A DNA stretch of 64,000 nt from Chrysomallon squamiferum (taxonomy: Eukaryota > Mollusca > Gastropoda > Neomphalida > Peltospiridae), in contig CM022670.1 in NCBI GenBank assembly GCA_012295275.1, positions 18,668,698 through 18,732,697 on the forward strand, given 5' to 3'. The translations under genes were made by a program, and so were the position numbers. Positions within the stretch are counted from its first letter, which is position 1; every line of letters begins with the position of its first letter. Below the pieces are notes generated by a model, which saw nothing but the letters and a program-made list of their open reading frames with translations, was not told where the DNA came from and searched no databases. Below are positions 25,913 through 49,203 of this stretch, one piece after another.

Positions 25913-26975
25913 ACTGAAAGTAACTGAAAGTAACAAAAGTGATTTAATCATTTATCTATTATTTAAGGATTAAAGATAAGAAAAGTATGATGAATGATAA
26001 AGTTGTAGATGTCTAGCTTTCAAGATCAATGCTCACTGATGTATCAAAGATCAAGCCTTCCACTATTTATTAATCAATAAGTGTAAACTGCATTACTGCA
26101 GTAGAAGTTTTTTCGGTTGATGCATGGTATAATTATTACATCATGATAATCACAAAGACAATTTATTAATCATTACGTTAATGATTAACAGATTAAAAAC
26201 AAAAGAATAGAATATTCACCTCTTCAAAGGTATTTTATTTAGCCGGTATAAACATAATTAATTATGTTTATACCGACTGACATGTCACGAATGCAAATAA
26301 AACGAAAAAGTATCTCTCAAGAGTTTTATCTTAGCATCATCTGAGCCATCATCTCAGACTTACAATTAATGATGGTTATTAAATTTGTGTTATTATTCAT
26401 TTTATTGCAAAGAATAATTATTAATAATGGTATTTTAATTATGAACAAGCCTTCAGTATATTAGTCTATTACGCATTTACATTCGCAATGTGACATTCTA
26501 ATTATCATAATGAAAAGACATTAATTTTAGCTGCAACTTACATGGAATAAAAATAAATATATAATAATACTATCAGTTTCAGAGCTTGCATTCACCCGGA
26601 AGTTTATAAAGTTGTCGTTCTTTCATGGGTTATAAAATATTATAATAATCGTTCTGATTGGATAGCTTGTTTAGCCTTGTTTTTTTATCCTTCATCCATT
26701 TGTGAGAGGTTTTACATTATTCTAAAGTAGGTCAGTAGACGTTTCCATTGGTTTGTGAACGAATGTCAGGTTTCCAGCAATGCTGAAAATATCAACCAAT
26801 AGAAAAATGTTTTCATCTTTATGCACGAGATAACAGCGCATGCTCAGTTAGCTGCTGTGTTTCGGTTATTTCCTTAAAATCTGGGCACTAGCATTGTAGT
26901 ATTCGTAATGTCAAAATACTGATACAAAACTCACCAAAAATTATGAATGTTTGAATACGAAAAAGGTGGCATCTA
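25913..26975. promoter_or_regulatory. Shared divergent promoter region, WBP4 (-) / MBTD1 (+)
   Basis: About 1.06 kb separates the two start codons. CCAAT boxes occur at 26657-26661 (ATTGG), 26747-26751 (ATTGG) and 26796-26800 (CCAAT). An NRF1-like core GCGCATGC lies at 26836-26843. No TATA box is well placed. Clustered CCAAT boxes and NRF1-like sites are typical of bidirectional housekeeping promoters. Transcription start sites cannot be read from the sequence. Confidence 0.5.
26244..26275. repeat. Perfect 32-bp palindrome
   Basis: The sequence CGGTATAAACATAATT is followed directly by its exact reverse complement with no spacer. It lies 332 bp upstream of the WBP4 start codon and 700 bp upstream of the MBTD1 start. 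It could form a cruciform or hairpin. The flanking bases do not extend the symmetry. Confidence 0.95.
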
Positions 26976-36875
<9,900 letters not shown>

Positions 36876-39800
36876 ACAGGATGTTTGGGTAAAGCTAATA
36901 TTGACCTACTTATTCATAATAAAAATATATACATTTTATTAAGGATTTCTTATTAAATAACAAATCATAGGGTGGTACTGACTGAATAATTCTGTGAGAG
37001 CATTTAAATCCTTTTTATTTTATGGTTTTATACGTTCTAACTAGTTACAATATCTGTCAAGAAGCATAACAACTTGTAGCTTAATAAAACTGGTTAAATG
37101 TGAGGTCTTGGTAAATTTGAACCTTAAGGGTGTCATAAGTTGAAACATAATTCTGTTGTCTTAAGATTCAATTTAAACTAATATTCTAATAAGAGAGATT
37201 GTCATTAGTTTTTATTTATCAGTTAAATGCTTTTCAGTGTATAGCTTAACCATTCTTTGCAGTAACAATCATGGATTCTGATAGCATATTAAAGACTATT
37301 TAAGGATTATAATATGTCTTTTTTTTTTTTTTTTTTAAAGAAAACATTTAAATTTTACAATTCTCAAAAATATATGATAGTAGATGCTGTAAATCAATAC
37401 ATCAATAATAACATTTTTATTCATTGCAGGTTATGGATTCTCACAGCAATGATGCATTTTACACAGTCCCTCTATTTGGTTTCATATCTTGGAACTTGTC
37501 CTCCGAGTTTAAATAAACAGACGACTTTAGAAATTCAATGGCTGCCATATGATAGTGGTCTAGTTTTTTTTATGTGCAGTAACAAATTGAGGTTACAAAA
37601 ACTGCTTATTATGAAATTACCCCAGGATGAAATCTCTCTGTGACTGACTAAAGGAAAACCCAGTTTCAGTATTCATTAGTATATTTATTAAAAAAAACTT
37701 TTTATCCCTGTGTTCAGCAACAGTGTAACAAAAATAATAATTATCAACAAAGAATTTTTGCATACAGCTGGAGAGAAAAAACAAAGAACATTTTTAATCT
37801 CAGTTAGTCACAAATGTGTATCTTAAGTTTTATTAACTGTATAAATATTAATTATAATTTTACATATATATATATATGAAAATTTTATTAAACTGAAGAA
37901 AACTTTAACGAGTTAAATGTTAAAAATGTGAAATGATATTATCATTGTAAATTTGATAAGCAGTTAGATGTACTTTCTTGTTTGGTAGAACGTTATTTAT
38001 TTGAAATGTTTGTGGGGTTTTTTTTGGATGTGGGGTTATGAAGAGTGAGAATGTCACTTTAAAACCAGCAACTGTATGTAAAAAGAAAAAAGTATGGCAA
38101 TGTATTGTACATTTTTTTTTTTTAATTTTTGTCATCATCCATAGTGCTGTTTTTGTACTTTGTACATTTGTTAACATAATTTTATATACAGAACACTGAA
38201 TTCTGTTTTTCTTTTATTTGTGAATACATTTCCCACATTGCTGCATTTAATTAGGTGCTATTGTATTAAAATGGTGCCAAGATGTTACTGTGTCATCAGT
38301 TCTAATTTTTGAAGACCACAATTTACCTTCCTAATAATTATGCTCTCTCCAGAATATAAAGCCTAAATTCTTGTGCCTTTCAAAAAAAATGTCAGATATT
38401 AGGAAACACAGTGCAACCCATCTGCTGAAAATCTATTTTTGGTTTTGTGCTGGATACCAAGAAATACTTTATCACCTTTTTAAAAAAATAAATCATTTTC
38501 TTTGAGAACTAGCATTTTGTTTTTAAAATGAAAATTGTATACATCACAATTACAAAATTAGAACCCATCAGATGCTTAAAAGTTTTAACACAATATTTGG
38601 AAGAAAATAGTCTGATTTTCAGACAACCATCTCAAAATTTCAGAATTAGAGTAACAAATTATATCATTGCATACTATATTTTGATTATACAAAACGAGTT
38701 CACTGATAATTCAATAAAAACAATTGACTAAATATTAGTGGAATTTTTCTTCCATATGGAAATGTTAAAATATGCAATAAGAAAACAACAATCTTAATTT
38801 TCTGATAAGTTTTATTTCAACCACTGATGGCTGCATTCAACAAAATTAATTTTTCACAAAGAAAAAAGTTCAATTTCTAAATTACATCTGACTTGTATTT
38901 AAAGTCATTCTTCAATTTTTAAAAATAGAATTTTCTCTTAATGATACCGATGTTGCAAGCAAACACTGGCAACAAAGCAACTATAAAATTCTGACTGAAA
39001 TTCTAAATTAAATAAAATCTTTTTGAAAATGCTATAAAAAGAAACTAATGTATTAATTTGAAAGTAGTTTATTTAGTAAGGAAAAATAACATTTAAATAT
39101 GTTTGAACTGAATTCTGAGGATTACAATATATACCAAATAATGCATGAGTCAGCATTAACATAAGAACTGTCTTGTTTTTACAATTACATGAGAATAGTG
39201 ACATATAGAAATAGACAAAACAAATACATAAGATATTTTCCCCTCAAATCTTTATGCACCTACATTAATGTGGTCTATTTCAACATAAATATGAATACAG
39301 TATGTTACTTTGTAATCTTAACTGTTTAATAAAACAGCAATCTAAATATTCAAAGTGTGACCAATATTAATCAGATAAAACGCATTCCTCTATCGTCGTG
39401 ATTTTGTGGTTTAATAATATTTGTCTGAAAATACAATTTAAAAACTTATAATAAATATGAAAAAAGTTTGAAGTTCTTATATTTAAGTTTTTAACTCTTT
39501 TTGATGTCAAAATTCTAAATACTACAAGTAATTTTCCCTTTCATACCAATAGAAATGAATTTTGTTTTGTTGTTTTTGTTTTAGACAGCAGATTTTTTAA
39601 CGTAAAATTAAAACTTAAATTTAAAGATATTCATGGCTTAGCACACAGTTACAAAACAAAAGGCATCAAACTTAATGAACATATGGAAACTCTGCCATAT
39701 GAAAGGAAAAATGACAATTTCCCACATACAACATAAAGGTCAATGATTCAATATCTACACAATGTACAAAATAATAGACATTAAAATGATCCAATGTATG

Positions 39801-39935
39801 TAAAATGAATGATTGGATGAATGGTAGATGAGAAGGGGCAACTGAGAGTGAGTTCTTGTACCATGGAGCTTCTCATTTCTGCTAGGTTGGCCCTCTTTCA
39901 CAAGTGACATTCACATGACCAGCACAGCTAAACTT
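36876..39935. other. Convergent 3' regions of MBTD1 (+) and SUMO (-)
   Basis: This stretch contains the MBTD1 3' UTR, with a possible spliced UTR intron (donor GTAAAG at 36889, acceptor TTGCAG ending 37429) and candidate AATAAA signals near 38488 and 38714. The SUMO 3' UTR lies on the other strand, with an AATAAA on the minus strand near 38810. The signals suggest that the two transcripts end close together. No other gene is seen. Confidence 0.5.
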
Positions 39936-42373
39936 TTAAAACCAACCACCTGTCTGTTGTTGAAATACATCAATAGAATCATCATTTTCCATTTCAAGCT
40001 GAGAATAGAAAAGTTAGACACTATATTTTATAGTGTGTATGCAGAAACAAATTAAGTATCAAAATAATTCATCCAAAATTATAACTGGTCAGGTGTCTGG
40101 AGAGACGAATTTGTTTCAGATTTTGTACAGCTTTAACATTGTGATTATTGTTCATTTCTGGAAATTTAACACAAGTTATAGTATTAAATGCAACTTACAA
40201 CTCCTGGTGTGTCATCTTCATTAATGGGACTGCCATCAAACCGGAATCGTACTGCAGAAAGTGAAATTCCCTAAAAAAAAATTAAAATAATACTAGAAAT
40301 GTTTTCCTTTAAAAAGGTCTTTACCACTGATCAGTTAAAAATAAAATTGAAAATCTTAAAATAAGAAAATACATACAGATCTTTCACAGTAAGCTGACAT
40401 TAACTTTCGAAGTGGTGTGCTCCTTTTTATCTTGAAATGAACCACACTTCCATCCTGACCAGTCACTTTTAAATTGATGTGTTGATTAGACTCGGATTTC
40501 ACATCATCCACCTAAAACAAAACAAAATTAGAAGTGATTACCTTAAGGAGAATATAATGAAACAGATACAGTCATCAGAAGACAAATAGTATTTACATTT
40601 TGTGTAATGTTTCATGAATAAAAATGATACATGTAACAGTAAATTTTAAAATGTCTCACAAAACAGATCTTCATTAACACAAAATACTGGTAATAATGAG
40701 ATTATTAACCTGTGTCAAATAAATTACTTGCATACATTTTTGTAACTGTGGAACACAGTTGACAGATAGCTGTTAGACATAAGACGAACTGCAAAATCAA
40801 GTAGTTTTATTTAATCCTTTTGAAATATTTGGCACCATTAAGTGCTCTTATCCATTTAAATTATGTTGTTGAACTTTAAAAATATAAGAACAAGTAACGA
40901 TTCTGAAAAAGTTAAAACAATTCTAAACAATTTTAAAATCCTTCTTTATTTAAGTTTCACTCATAGTCTTAGTAATATTTGATTTTCATATATTGTTTGA
41001 CAGCTGACAAAGAGCATCTAACCTGAAAACCAATATTCAAAGAAATAAATATTAACACTACTATTTATTAATCTCTAAACAGCAATGCATTATCATGGCA
41101 AGAATTAGAGTGACATGAATATTTAAAACTTTAAACACACAACATGCTAAATAAACCCAATTCAAATGAGACCTCAAGTCTGGCTGAATACAGTTCAACT
41201 GTGTATTATTAATGTGGAGCTAGATACAATTCTTAAAATCATTATTATTTTTGGATTAGCAAACCAGCACCAGCCATTAGATATTTAAATACCAATTTTA
41301 AACTGAAGATTACTACATTAATTTCCCCTATCTGATCCAACTATCAAATATTTGTATATAAAGTTGAACCATTTTATGATTTGTAACATTTGATAATTCA
41401 GAGCATAATTTAACACAGAATGAAGTTTACGGACATCAACATTTTAATAGTTACAGTTATTACTTATAACACTATGTTAGATGTCACATGAATAAACAGT
41501 TGCCAGTTTAAACTAATCATGGAAGTAACAGATTTTATGTACAACTTCAAACAACAGGTTAAGGTGAAACATGACTGAAACACACATTTCTTAAAGTCTG
41601 TTATTTTTCACTTTGTACCTAACATACAAATTTCAGTGATAATAAAATTAACAAAATAACAAAACATTTGATGATTTGTGAATGCAAGAAACCAACATTC
41701 TTTTCATTGATCAAGTAGTTTTGTAAATTTATAGAAATGGCAAAATTAAAAAAAAAAAAAAAAAAAAACTCTTGTCCCGATACTAATCAAAAACATATTT
41801 CCCTTGAGCTTTTGTTTTTAATATACAAATAATAATAATAATTTCTGTAAAATTTAGTGGATATTTCTTAGTGTTTTAGTAAGAGTAGCTGCAGTAGCAT
41901 TTTTTTTTTTTTTTTTCAGAAACATTTTCAGCGGTAACTGAACGCAGGCTGATAAAATGACCATGAAAATGACCGAGAAAAAAACACTGTTCGATCTGAC
42001 AAGACAGAGAATTTCGAGTTTTATATGATGATGATCCTCTTATATAATAATATATGAAGTAGAACAACAAATCATAGCAAAATGTTCGGTAACATTTTTC
42101 CTGACAAATATAATCTGAAAGATTACGCCGTATTATCATCTTTTTTTTTCTTCTTCATAATACGAATGGAGAAAAAATAATATTAAAAAATTTAAAAAAA
42201 TAAAAATAAAAATAACCAAAAAACAAAGGAAAAGGGTAAAAGCAGAATCGATATTAAAGTATACAATATCATAAAATACAATGAAATCAAACAAAATCCA
42301 TTAGTTTCGAAATAGAGAAACTGCAGAAATTAGTTAAGTTAACCTTTTGTTGTCGGCTCTGATCTTCTGACAT
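39936..42373 (-). CDS. SUMO2/3-like: SUMO-2/3-type small ubiquitin-like modifier
   Basis: Exons in transcript order on the minus strand: 42344-42373, 40377-40511, 40199-40270, 39936-39998. Together they are 300 nt, encoding 99 residues. The start is [20 protein letters not shown]. The beta-grasp core includes [20 protein letters not shown] and [15 protein letters not shown]. The C-terminus QQQTGGWF shows the diglycine, followed by two residues that SENP proteases must remove before conjugation. V14-K15-S16-E17 is a sumoylation consensus of the kind SUMO-2/3 uses to build chains, and SUMO-1 lacks it. [13 protein letters not shown] also matches SUMO-2/3 over SUMO-1. The protein is attached to lysines by SAE1/2 and UBC9, mostly in the nucleus. 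The gene has several introns, so it is not a retrocopy. The promoter side has an ATTGG box (42473) and a YY1-like AAAATGGCG (42407). It is head to head with ACSF2. Confidence 0.96.
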
Positions 42374-42924
42374 TTTTACCGTGTTGAGTGCACGCTTACT
42401 TTACACAAAATGGCGCACCTCTAAAGGAAAGAGGAAAAACAGAAACTGAGCAGGAATGAAAGCTCTGTTCTGATTGGACAACTGTTTAACCTTAATAAAA
42501 TATTATTGTGTTCAATAAATATTACATAATATATTTTAGTGTAATATGTTTTTCGAAATTATGATTTATCATAACATTATATAATAAAAATAGAAATAAA
42601 GAAAATGCTATGTCAATGAAAATATTTGTACGTAGTTCATGTTTTTTAATCAATCACAGATGACGTTGTATCTGCTTTGGGGTGGTCCGGCTTACTAACC
42701 ACAAAGGTGGCGCGAAAAAGTTCGTGCATAAATTTTGTGTACGTACTTTCATTTCAGTACAAGAGAAAACCATCCATTATTTACAATTTTACATTATACA
42801 TTCAGTTTTAGTTAATGACTTTAAACATATATGAGACTAGGCATAAAAATGTTATATTTTATTAACTGGAACTTTTCATTTTAAAACTGTTCTTCTACTT
42901 ATATCAAAATTAAGGAAAGTAAAT
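42374..42924. promoter_or_regulatory. Shared divergent promoter region, SUMO (-) / ACSF2 (+)
   Basis: 551 bp separate the SUMO ATG from the proposed ACSF2 ATG. A YY1-like AAAATGGCG lies at 42407-42415, an inverted CCAAT box (ATTGG) at 42473-42477, and an E2F-like GGCGCGAAAA at 42709-42718. There is no clear TATA box. The sharing depends on the ACSF2 first exon at 42925 being right. Confidence 0.45.
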
Positions 42925-43117
42925 ATGTTCGTGCTTTACATTTTTCATTCGTATAACACGCATTTCCATTGCAAACAGTTGTCAGTTAAACGTAGGTAAT
43001 GTCTTGGATGTACGTGTATATGATCTCATTTGTTTATGATTATCTCTAGGTTTTAACTGCTTAATATAAGTAAATAAATAAAAAATAAAAAAATTATATG
43101 ATTGACATGAATATAAA

Positions 43118-43151
<34 letters not shown>

Positions 43152-43609
43152 ATTCCAGGAATGAATGAGCAAAATAATACTTGATATTAATATAGTTAAA
43201 TGTTTGGCCAAATTTTATAAAATTAACAACATATTAACAGATTAGGTTAAGGGAATTAAGGCATCCATGTTTGTTCGCAGATACAAATTCTCAAATTGCG
43301 TTGTATTTTAAGGATGGTTCTAGAAAAGAAAAAGTGTAACTGGAGAGTATGAAATAAAGATATATTTGATATATTGATATTTTGATTTGTTTTGCTTAGT
43401 TTTATATTTGAATTATATATCAGGCACGTATGTAGGGGTGGGGTGTGTACCCATTATCAGCCGAGGTCCGTCCGAGGATGTGTAAATAAAATGAATAGAC
43501 CGACGATCTGACATCTACTTCCTAGAATGGAGGAAGGGAAAATGGATTCGGATTTAAAAACATTTCGGGGCAATTTCGAGTAGCCACCTACCATATAATC
43601 CTCCCATGC

Positions 43610-43682
<73 letters not shown>

Positions 43683-43797
43683 AGAGAGCAGAGGGGATAA
43701 TTTTCCCGAAATTGTTCACAGGTAGAAACACAAGTACCAGTTTCTTATAAAAGGTATTTTTACAATTCGACAACACATAGCCCAAATCAAACAATTT

Positions 43798-43835
<38 letters not shown>

Positions 43836-45656
43836 CTATATATATATATATATGAATATATAAATGCGCTTTTCAATTAAATAAAACGTATTTTGTATAT
43901 TTAACTATTGAAAACAAGATTAAGTCCTGCTTACGTATTCATTATAAATATAATTAATGAACAAATACTCTTTATTTAGTGAAGACGTAGGGTAAGGTGG
44001 GATAATTCTAGCCCCCTTTTCTATTCATTCTCACCTACGGCTTCACAGACAAAAGGAAGCAACAAAATGGAATGAATAATGTGTGGTATGTGTATTTCTG
44101 CTTCAGTATACTCAAACACTATATGCAGTGCGTATGCTTTTGAAATGGCAAAAATTGTTTAAAAATTGCTTTTGCTGCCAGATTTGTCCTGACGATTTGG
44201 TCCTCAAATTTGTTGTACTGATTATTGCTGTGTAATTATTGTCTCTTACTACAATTAGTTCTAATCATAATACAAGTCAGATTCAACACTTCAATAAACT
44301 AAACCCCTTGACAAATATGACACAAGAATACAATATCTTTGAAGTTCGCACCAGCTGGGATTTCGAGGTTTGCGCAAGGATCAAGACAATACGAATTTGG
44401 GCATTCGTCCGAATTCATGGCATCAACTCTGCCACAGAGTTCACATTTTTATTGTGTATTTACTACATCTCTATCTTCTAGTTCAGGCTCGTCACCACCA
44501 ACGTTTTCATTGATTGCATACACCGGTTCTGCTGTAGCATTCAAATTTAGTTGCCGTTTTGCCTTTGGTGTCTTCTTCTGTTTTTTCTTTGCCTCTCTTA
44601 AATTTGCTCTTTCTGCCTTTTCTTCCTCCTTCCTCTTCTTCTCTGCCAACTCGCCTTCATACCTCTGGACACTTTCTTCTTCTGTCATACCTCATCCTCT
44701 TGATTTTATTTGAAATTTGACGACCGTGGACTTTCAATCGTTTTAAAAAGAATTTCTTTACATTTGGGGTTGATGCACACTAATGGAACTTGGTAATACT
44801 TCTACACTGGTATCTAAGGAAGCCCTTTCATCTCGAGATGGACCTGGGGTTGGTGCAGATGGAATGAATGTTCTGTAGGGTGTTGCTTCCTTGTAGGTTG
44901 TGTCTGTTCTACCATAACTTAGGACTCATGCCGCCTCATAGCTTTTCGCAGAAATACAACCCGGATTAAAGAGTACAATACCAGTTGCCTTGAAACCAGA
45001 GTTATTCAGGTAATGCAGGAAAGTCTCCTTTTGTGAGGGCCTTCCAAAAATGATTTTTTGTCCATGCCTACTTGACAGGACCATAGATTCTGACGTCAAG
45101 GGCGCGTAGAAAATGGCTGGTGTGTGATGGTAAAAGTTCTGTTAACTTAAAAAAAAAAAAAAAAAAAATCAAAAATTAGAATGGACTATATCAATGCCAA
45201 AACTACTGATTTCACCACCATATATCAGGCAAGATTTACCTCATCCACGGGGACCAGAATTGCCCCAAGTGGTGAAATAAAAAAAAAAAAAAAAAAAAAC
45301 TTGCCTAATTACTACATATCAATCAAGTATTTTCTGCTGAACTTAATAACTGATTTTATTTTTACCTGTTATCACTACCTTATGCCTATAACATCATAAC
45401 GACATAACATCACCTTTGAAACCTCAAAATGCACTTTGTTTACAACTTTTTTGTTTTTCTTTTCACTACTTTTATGGCCACTACGGTCCTCTAATTAATA
45501 TTCAAGTTAATCAGCTGATGATCGCTAATTGTATTTTAGTTGTAAATGTATTTCACAATGCCAGATGTCTTCTAGGCTCATTTTGAGCAACTATTTTGTC
45601 ATATTTGCAAGTTCATTTAAAATAGAATACCACCCTTTACACTTTGCATATGGCAA

Positions 45657-45692
<36 letters not shown>

Positions 45693-46590
45693 TACAGAGG
45701 CATTTTATTACTAGTAGCGACTGGCCACGGGATAAACCCATCCTGGATGTAGAATAATAATAATAATAATTTTACTCAAGTAGAAAGCTGATTTTCAGCA
45801 GTTTTGAAGAAATGTACCCCATGCAATGAGTTTTCACCAGAGTGGAAGCTTCCACTCACAAAAACATTTTTGTTTTCGTTTTTTCACTCATTTTTTGGAA
45901 CTGCCTATATAACTTACAAGAAGCAGTTTTCTAATTTTCGTTCATATGGATGATATGCATATTGATATATCCAAACGCCTATGTTATAGCCTATATTTAA
46001 AAAAAATAAAATAATAATAAACCACCTAAAGGTGTCCATTTCTTCACCTTTGGCTATTGGTAATGAGAGAGCCCATCCTCACCTCTATGAAAATAACTAG
46101 ATCAGAGCCTAAATTAAGTACCATTGAGAAACTTGTAAAGGTTTACTTTTCACTGCATCTAGTTTTTCAAGGTGGAAAGTATATTGTTTATCACTACATA
46201 TGAACTGAGATGTCCATCGTATCAATGCGATCACTTTGCATAGTTCGTAGAAATTTTTGGTGGTTGTCATCAAAACATCTTCGACAGAAGAGGTAATTTT
46301 ATGTGCAAGGTTTGGTATAGTTTGTAAACAAACTTCATTTTAAATTGGGTCACTGGGACGCGATAGCTGTAAGCCATTCGTTTAGAAATAAATGTTAGGA
46401 ACGAAGATTAAACAGCTCAATATCCTACATATGGTAATTGCATTAGTTCTTCTAGATCACATATATAATATATACATATATAGTTCACAATTGTTAATGC
46501 CTATGTAAAACACAATTTAATTAACTTCCTTTTAATTTTACAATGGTGGCTACAAGAATTGAGCTTAAGATTTATTAATCTCGCTCTTTT

Positions 46591-46634
<44 letters not shown>

Positions 46635-49170
46635 TTATATAGATAAAATGTTTTTTTATTTTATTATCTGTTATTGTTTTTTTCCTAAACTTAAACAAAA
46701 AAAGCGTGTAGCTAGTTAATAGTTCAGAGGCTAACTGTTTAAATAAAGAATATTATGTTAAAGAAGTTATCCTTAATATATTCACTAGTCTTTTCAGCCA
46801 ATGGCATTGTGTACATATAAACTATGGTAAATACTGTTCTGTATGTGGAAACATATAACATTTTCAACATATATTTTTAATGATATTCAAGCAAAATATT
46901 ATGTTTTCACCTGTTAATGAATTAATTAGTGATTTGCAACACCTTGTCATATTTTAATATTATTGGTTTTTTTTATTTGTTTTGTTATTGTTTAAAAAAA
47001 AAAAAAAAATCATAATGATTTTTTTCCAGTGATTACTCTTACCTTAACTACTAGGAATCTTTTATATCCACTTACCAATAAGACTTTGAAATAATTTATT
47101 GTCAGGGAGAAATGTCTGGGGTAGGAAATACATTAATGGAGGATTGATAATATGAGCCATCATGTCTCAGTAGAACATTCTGACCAGTGAGCAAGAGGAT
47201 GCTATGCTGCACCTTTGTTTGATAGGAGAACATTTTCTTTTATCAGCCCAAGTAAACAAAGAAAGGTCATTGCTTTGTTTTAACAAAATCTCAAATCAGG
47301 AGCAAGATTATAGTTATTGTTCAGTAGTAAAACATCCACTCAAAATGTGGTGGTTCAATGAATCCCTTTTGGTGAATTGGGCTTCTGTTGTTCCAGCAGC
47401 TGATATGACAAAATCTGTGGTTTGTACTATCCTGTATGTGGGATTGTTCATACAAAAGATCATTGCTGCTTATTGGAAATAATAGCCCATAAACTCGTGG
47501 CAGCAGGTTTCCTATCTCATTATCTGAACTGTTCTTAAACATACATCCAATAGGTCACATAAAAGGTAATAAATAAAATGTACTGTTTTGTTAAATAAAA
47601 TATTTCCTTCTTTCTTTATCTTACATTATTGTTATTGTGGTTACTTAAATTATTAAACAAAAAATATCATATTCTTGTTTCTCTAATTTAGTTTAATTTT
47701 GTTTCACCATTTTCTGTAAAAAAGTTAGCAATAACATTTATTTTCTAAGGTTCTGCAGTACAGTTGAGGCCAAACTACAGTTGAGCTATGCCTGTGGGCC
47801 TAGTGACAATCCATTGTTGGGAAAGACTATTGGGAAATGTCTACAAGAACAAGTGGAGAAGATTCCAGACAAGGAAGTTTTGGTATTTTATTCAGAGGGC
47901 ATTCGAAAAACTTACAGTCAGCTTTTAAATGAGGTAAGCTTGGCATTAATAATGAGTGAATTAGAAAAATGTGCTTCCTACAAATTAATGTATTACCGTG
48001 CTTAACTTTTAAAAATGTTTTTAATGAATCAGGGGTTAGAAGTAATGAAGACATACAATGTGATGATTTGAAAGTGTAAGACAATTTAAATCATTTAATT
48101 TAATTTATTTATTTATTATAGTTTCTTTTTTTTTTCTTTTTTCAAAAAATTGAAATAGATATTAATATGACTGATTATTCTTAATTAAAATGAATTGTAT
48201 ATCTGGACACTATTTGGCAATGTGTATGTCATCATCAAAGTTACTTTAGATATAACAGTCATATATCTGTTGTTCATATTCTTTTTAATTTTAATTTTTA
48301 TTTAACAAGGTTGATCAGCTTGCAGCAGGATTTATGTCCCTTGGACTGAGGAAAGGTGATAGAGTTGGAATTTGGGGTCCAAATTCTCCAGAATGGATTT
48401 TAACCCAGTATGCCACTGCCAGAGCTGGTCTGATTCTTGTAGGCACTTCAATTAGAATAATAGAATTAGAGTATGAAAAAACATTTAAAATTAACTCATT
48501 TATTATAATACATTAAAGAAACATTCACAGATTTTTGTTGCTTAAGCAGACATTTCTGGTGATTAAAAACAAATGTCCGCTTAAATATATTTGGGTGAAG
48601 GAACGGTGTTTTTCATTTCTAGTTAAGACTCCTAGTTAACTTGTCTTATATTTTTAATGATTTCATTTTATTTTAAAAAGGAGTTATTCTTATATTAAAA
48701 TGAATTATTGTTATATTAAAATTAATAATTTTTTGTCCTCACAAGAATCATCTTTCTAAACAGTTACGTTATTACATAACTGAATATGTTGTCTTCATAA
48801 ACATCATTACTGATGCAATTATTATAATGATCATCATAATTTCATCTTGAATGTCAATATTATATAATGATTTTACTACATAACTTGAGATCATTACTTT
48901 TGTTTCTTGTTAATTGTTTTAATTTTTTTATTTCAGGTTAATATAAATCCAGCCTACAGAGCTGCAGAACTTCAGTTTGCACTGAACAAGGTTAATCTAA
49001 TAACTGAATAAAGGAGTGGAGAGATAAATAAACAAATTACTCATACCTGGAATCAAATGATCTTTTGTTTGTTAATAGATTAAACACGGCTTGTTAAAAA
49101 TGATCATCAATTATTTTGTGATTTTTAAAATTTCTTTTGTTACTACTACTCCTACTACTACTACTACCAC

Positions 49171-49203
<33 letters not shown>

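Larger units (their letters stand above)
42996..47749. other. ACSF2 intron 1 (proposed), a sink for mobile elements
   Basis: The 4.75-kb stretch contains a TTA microsatellite (43611-43680), a Tigger-like relic (43989-45279), AAT and CA microsatellites (about 45660, 46593-46633) and a nearly full SINE (47321-47622). No other gene is supported. The ORFs seen here belong to the transposase relic or to simple repeats. Confidence 0.6.

Noticed and set aside
44239-44713. Two plus-strand ORFs of 80 and 124 codons
   Set aside because: They are shadows opposite the minus-strand transposase remnant.
47204-47542. ORFs on both strands near 47.2-47.5 kb
   Set aside because: They fall in SINE sequence and lack protein features.
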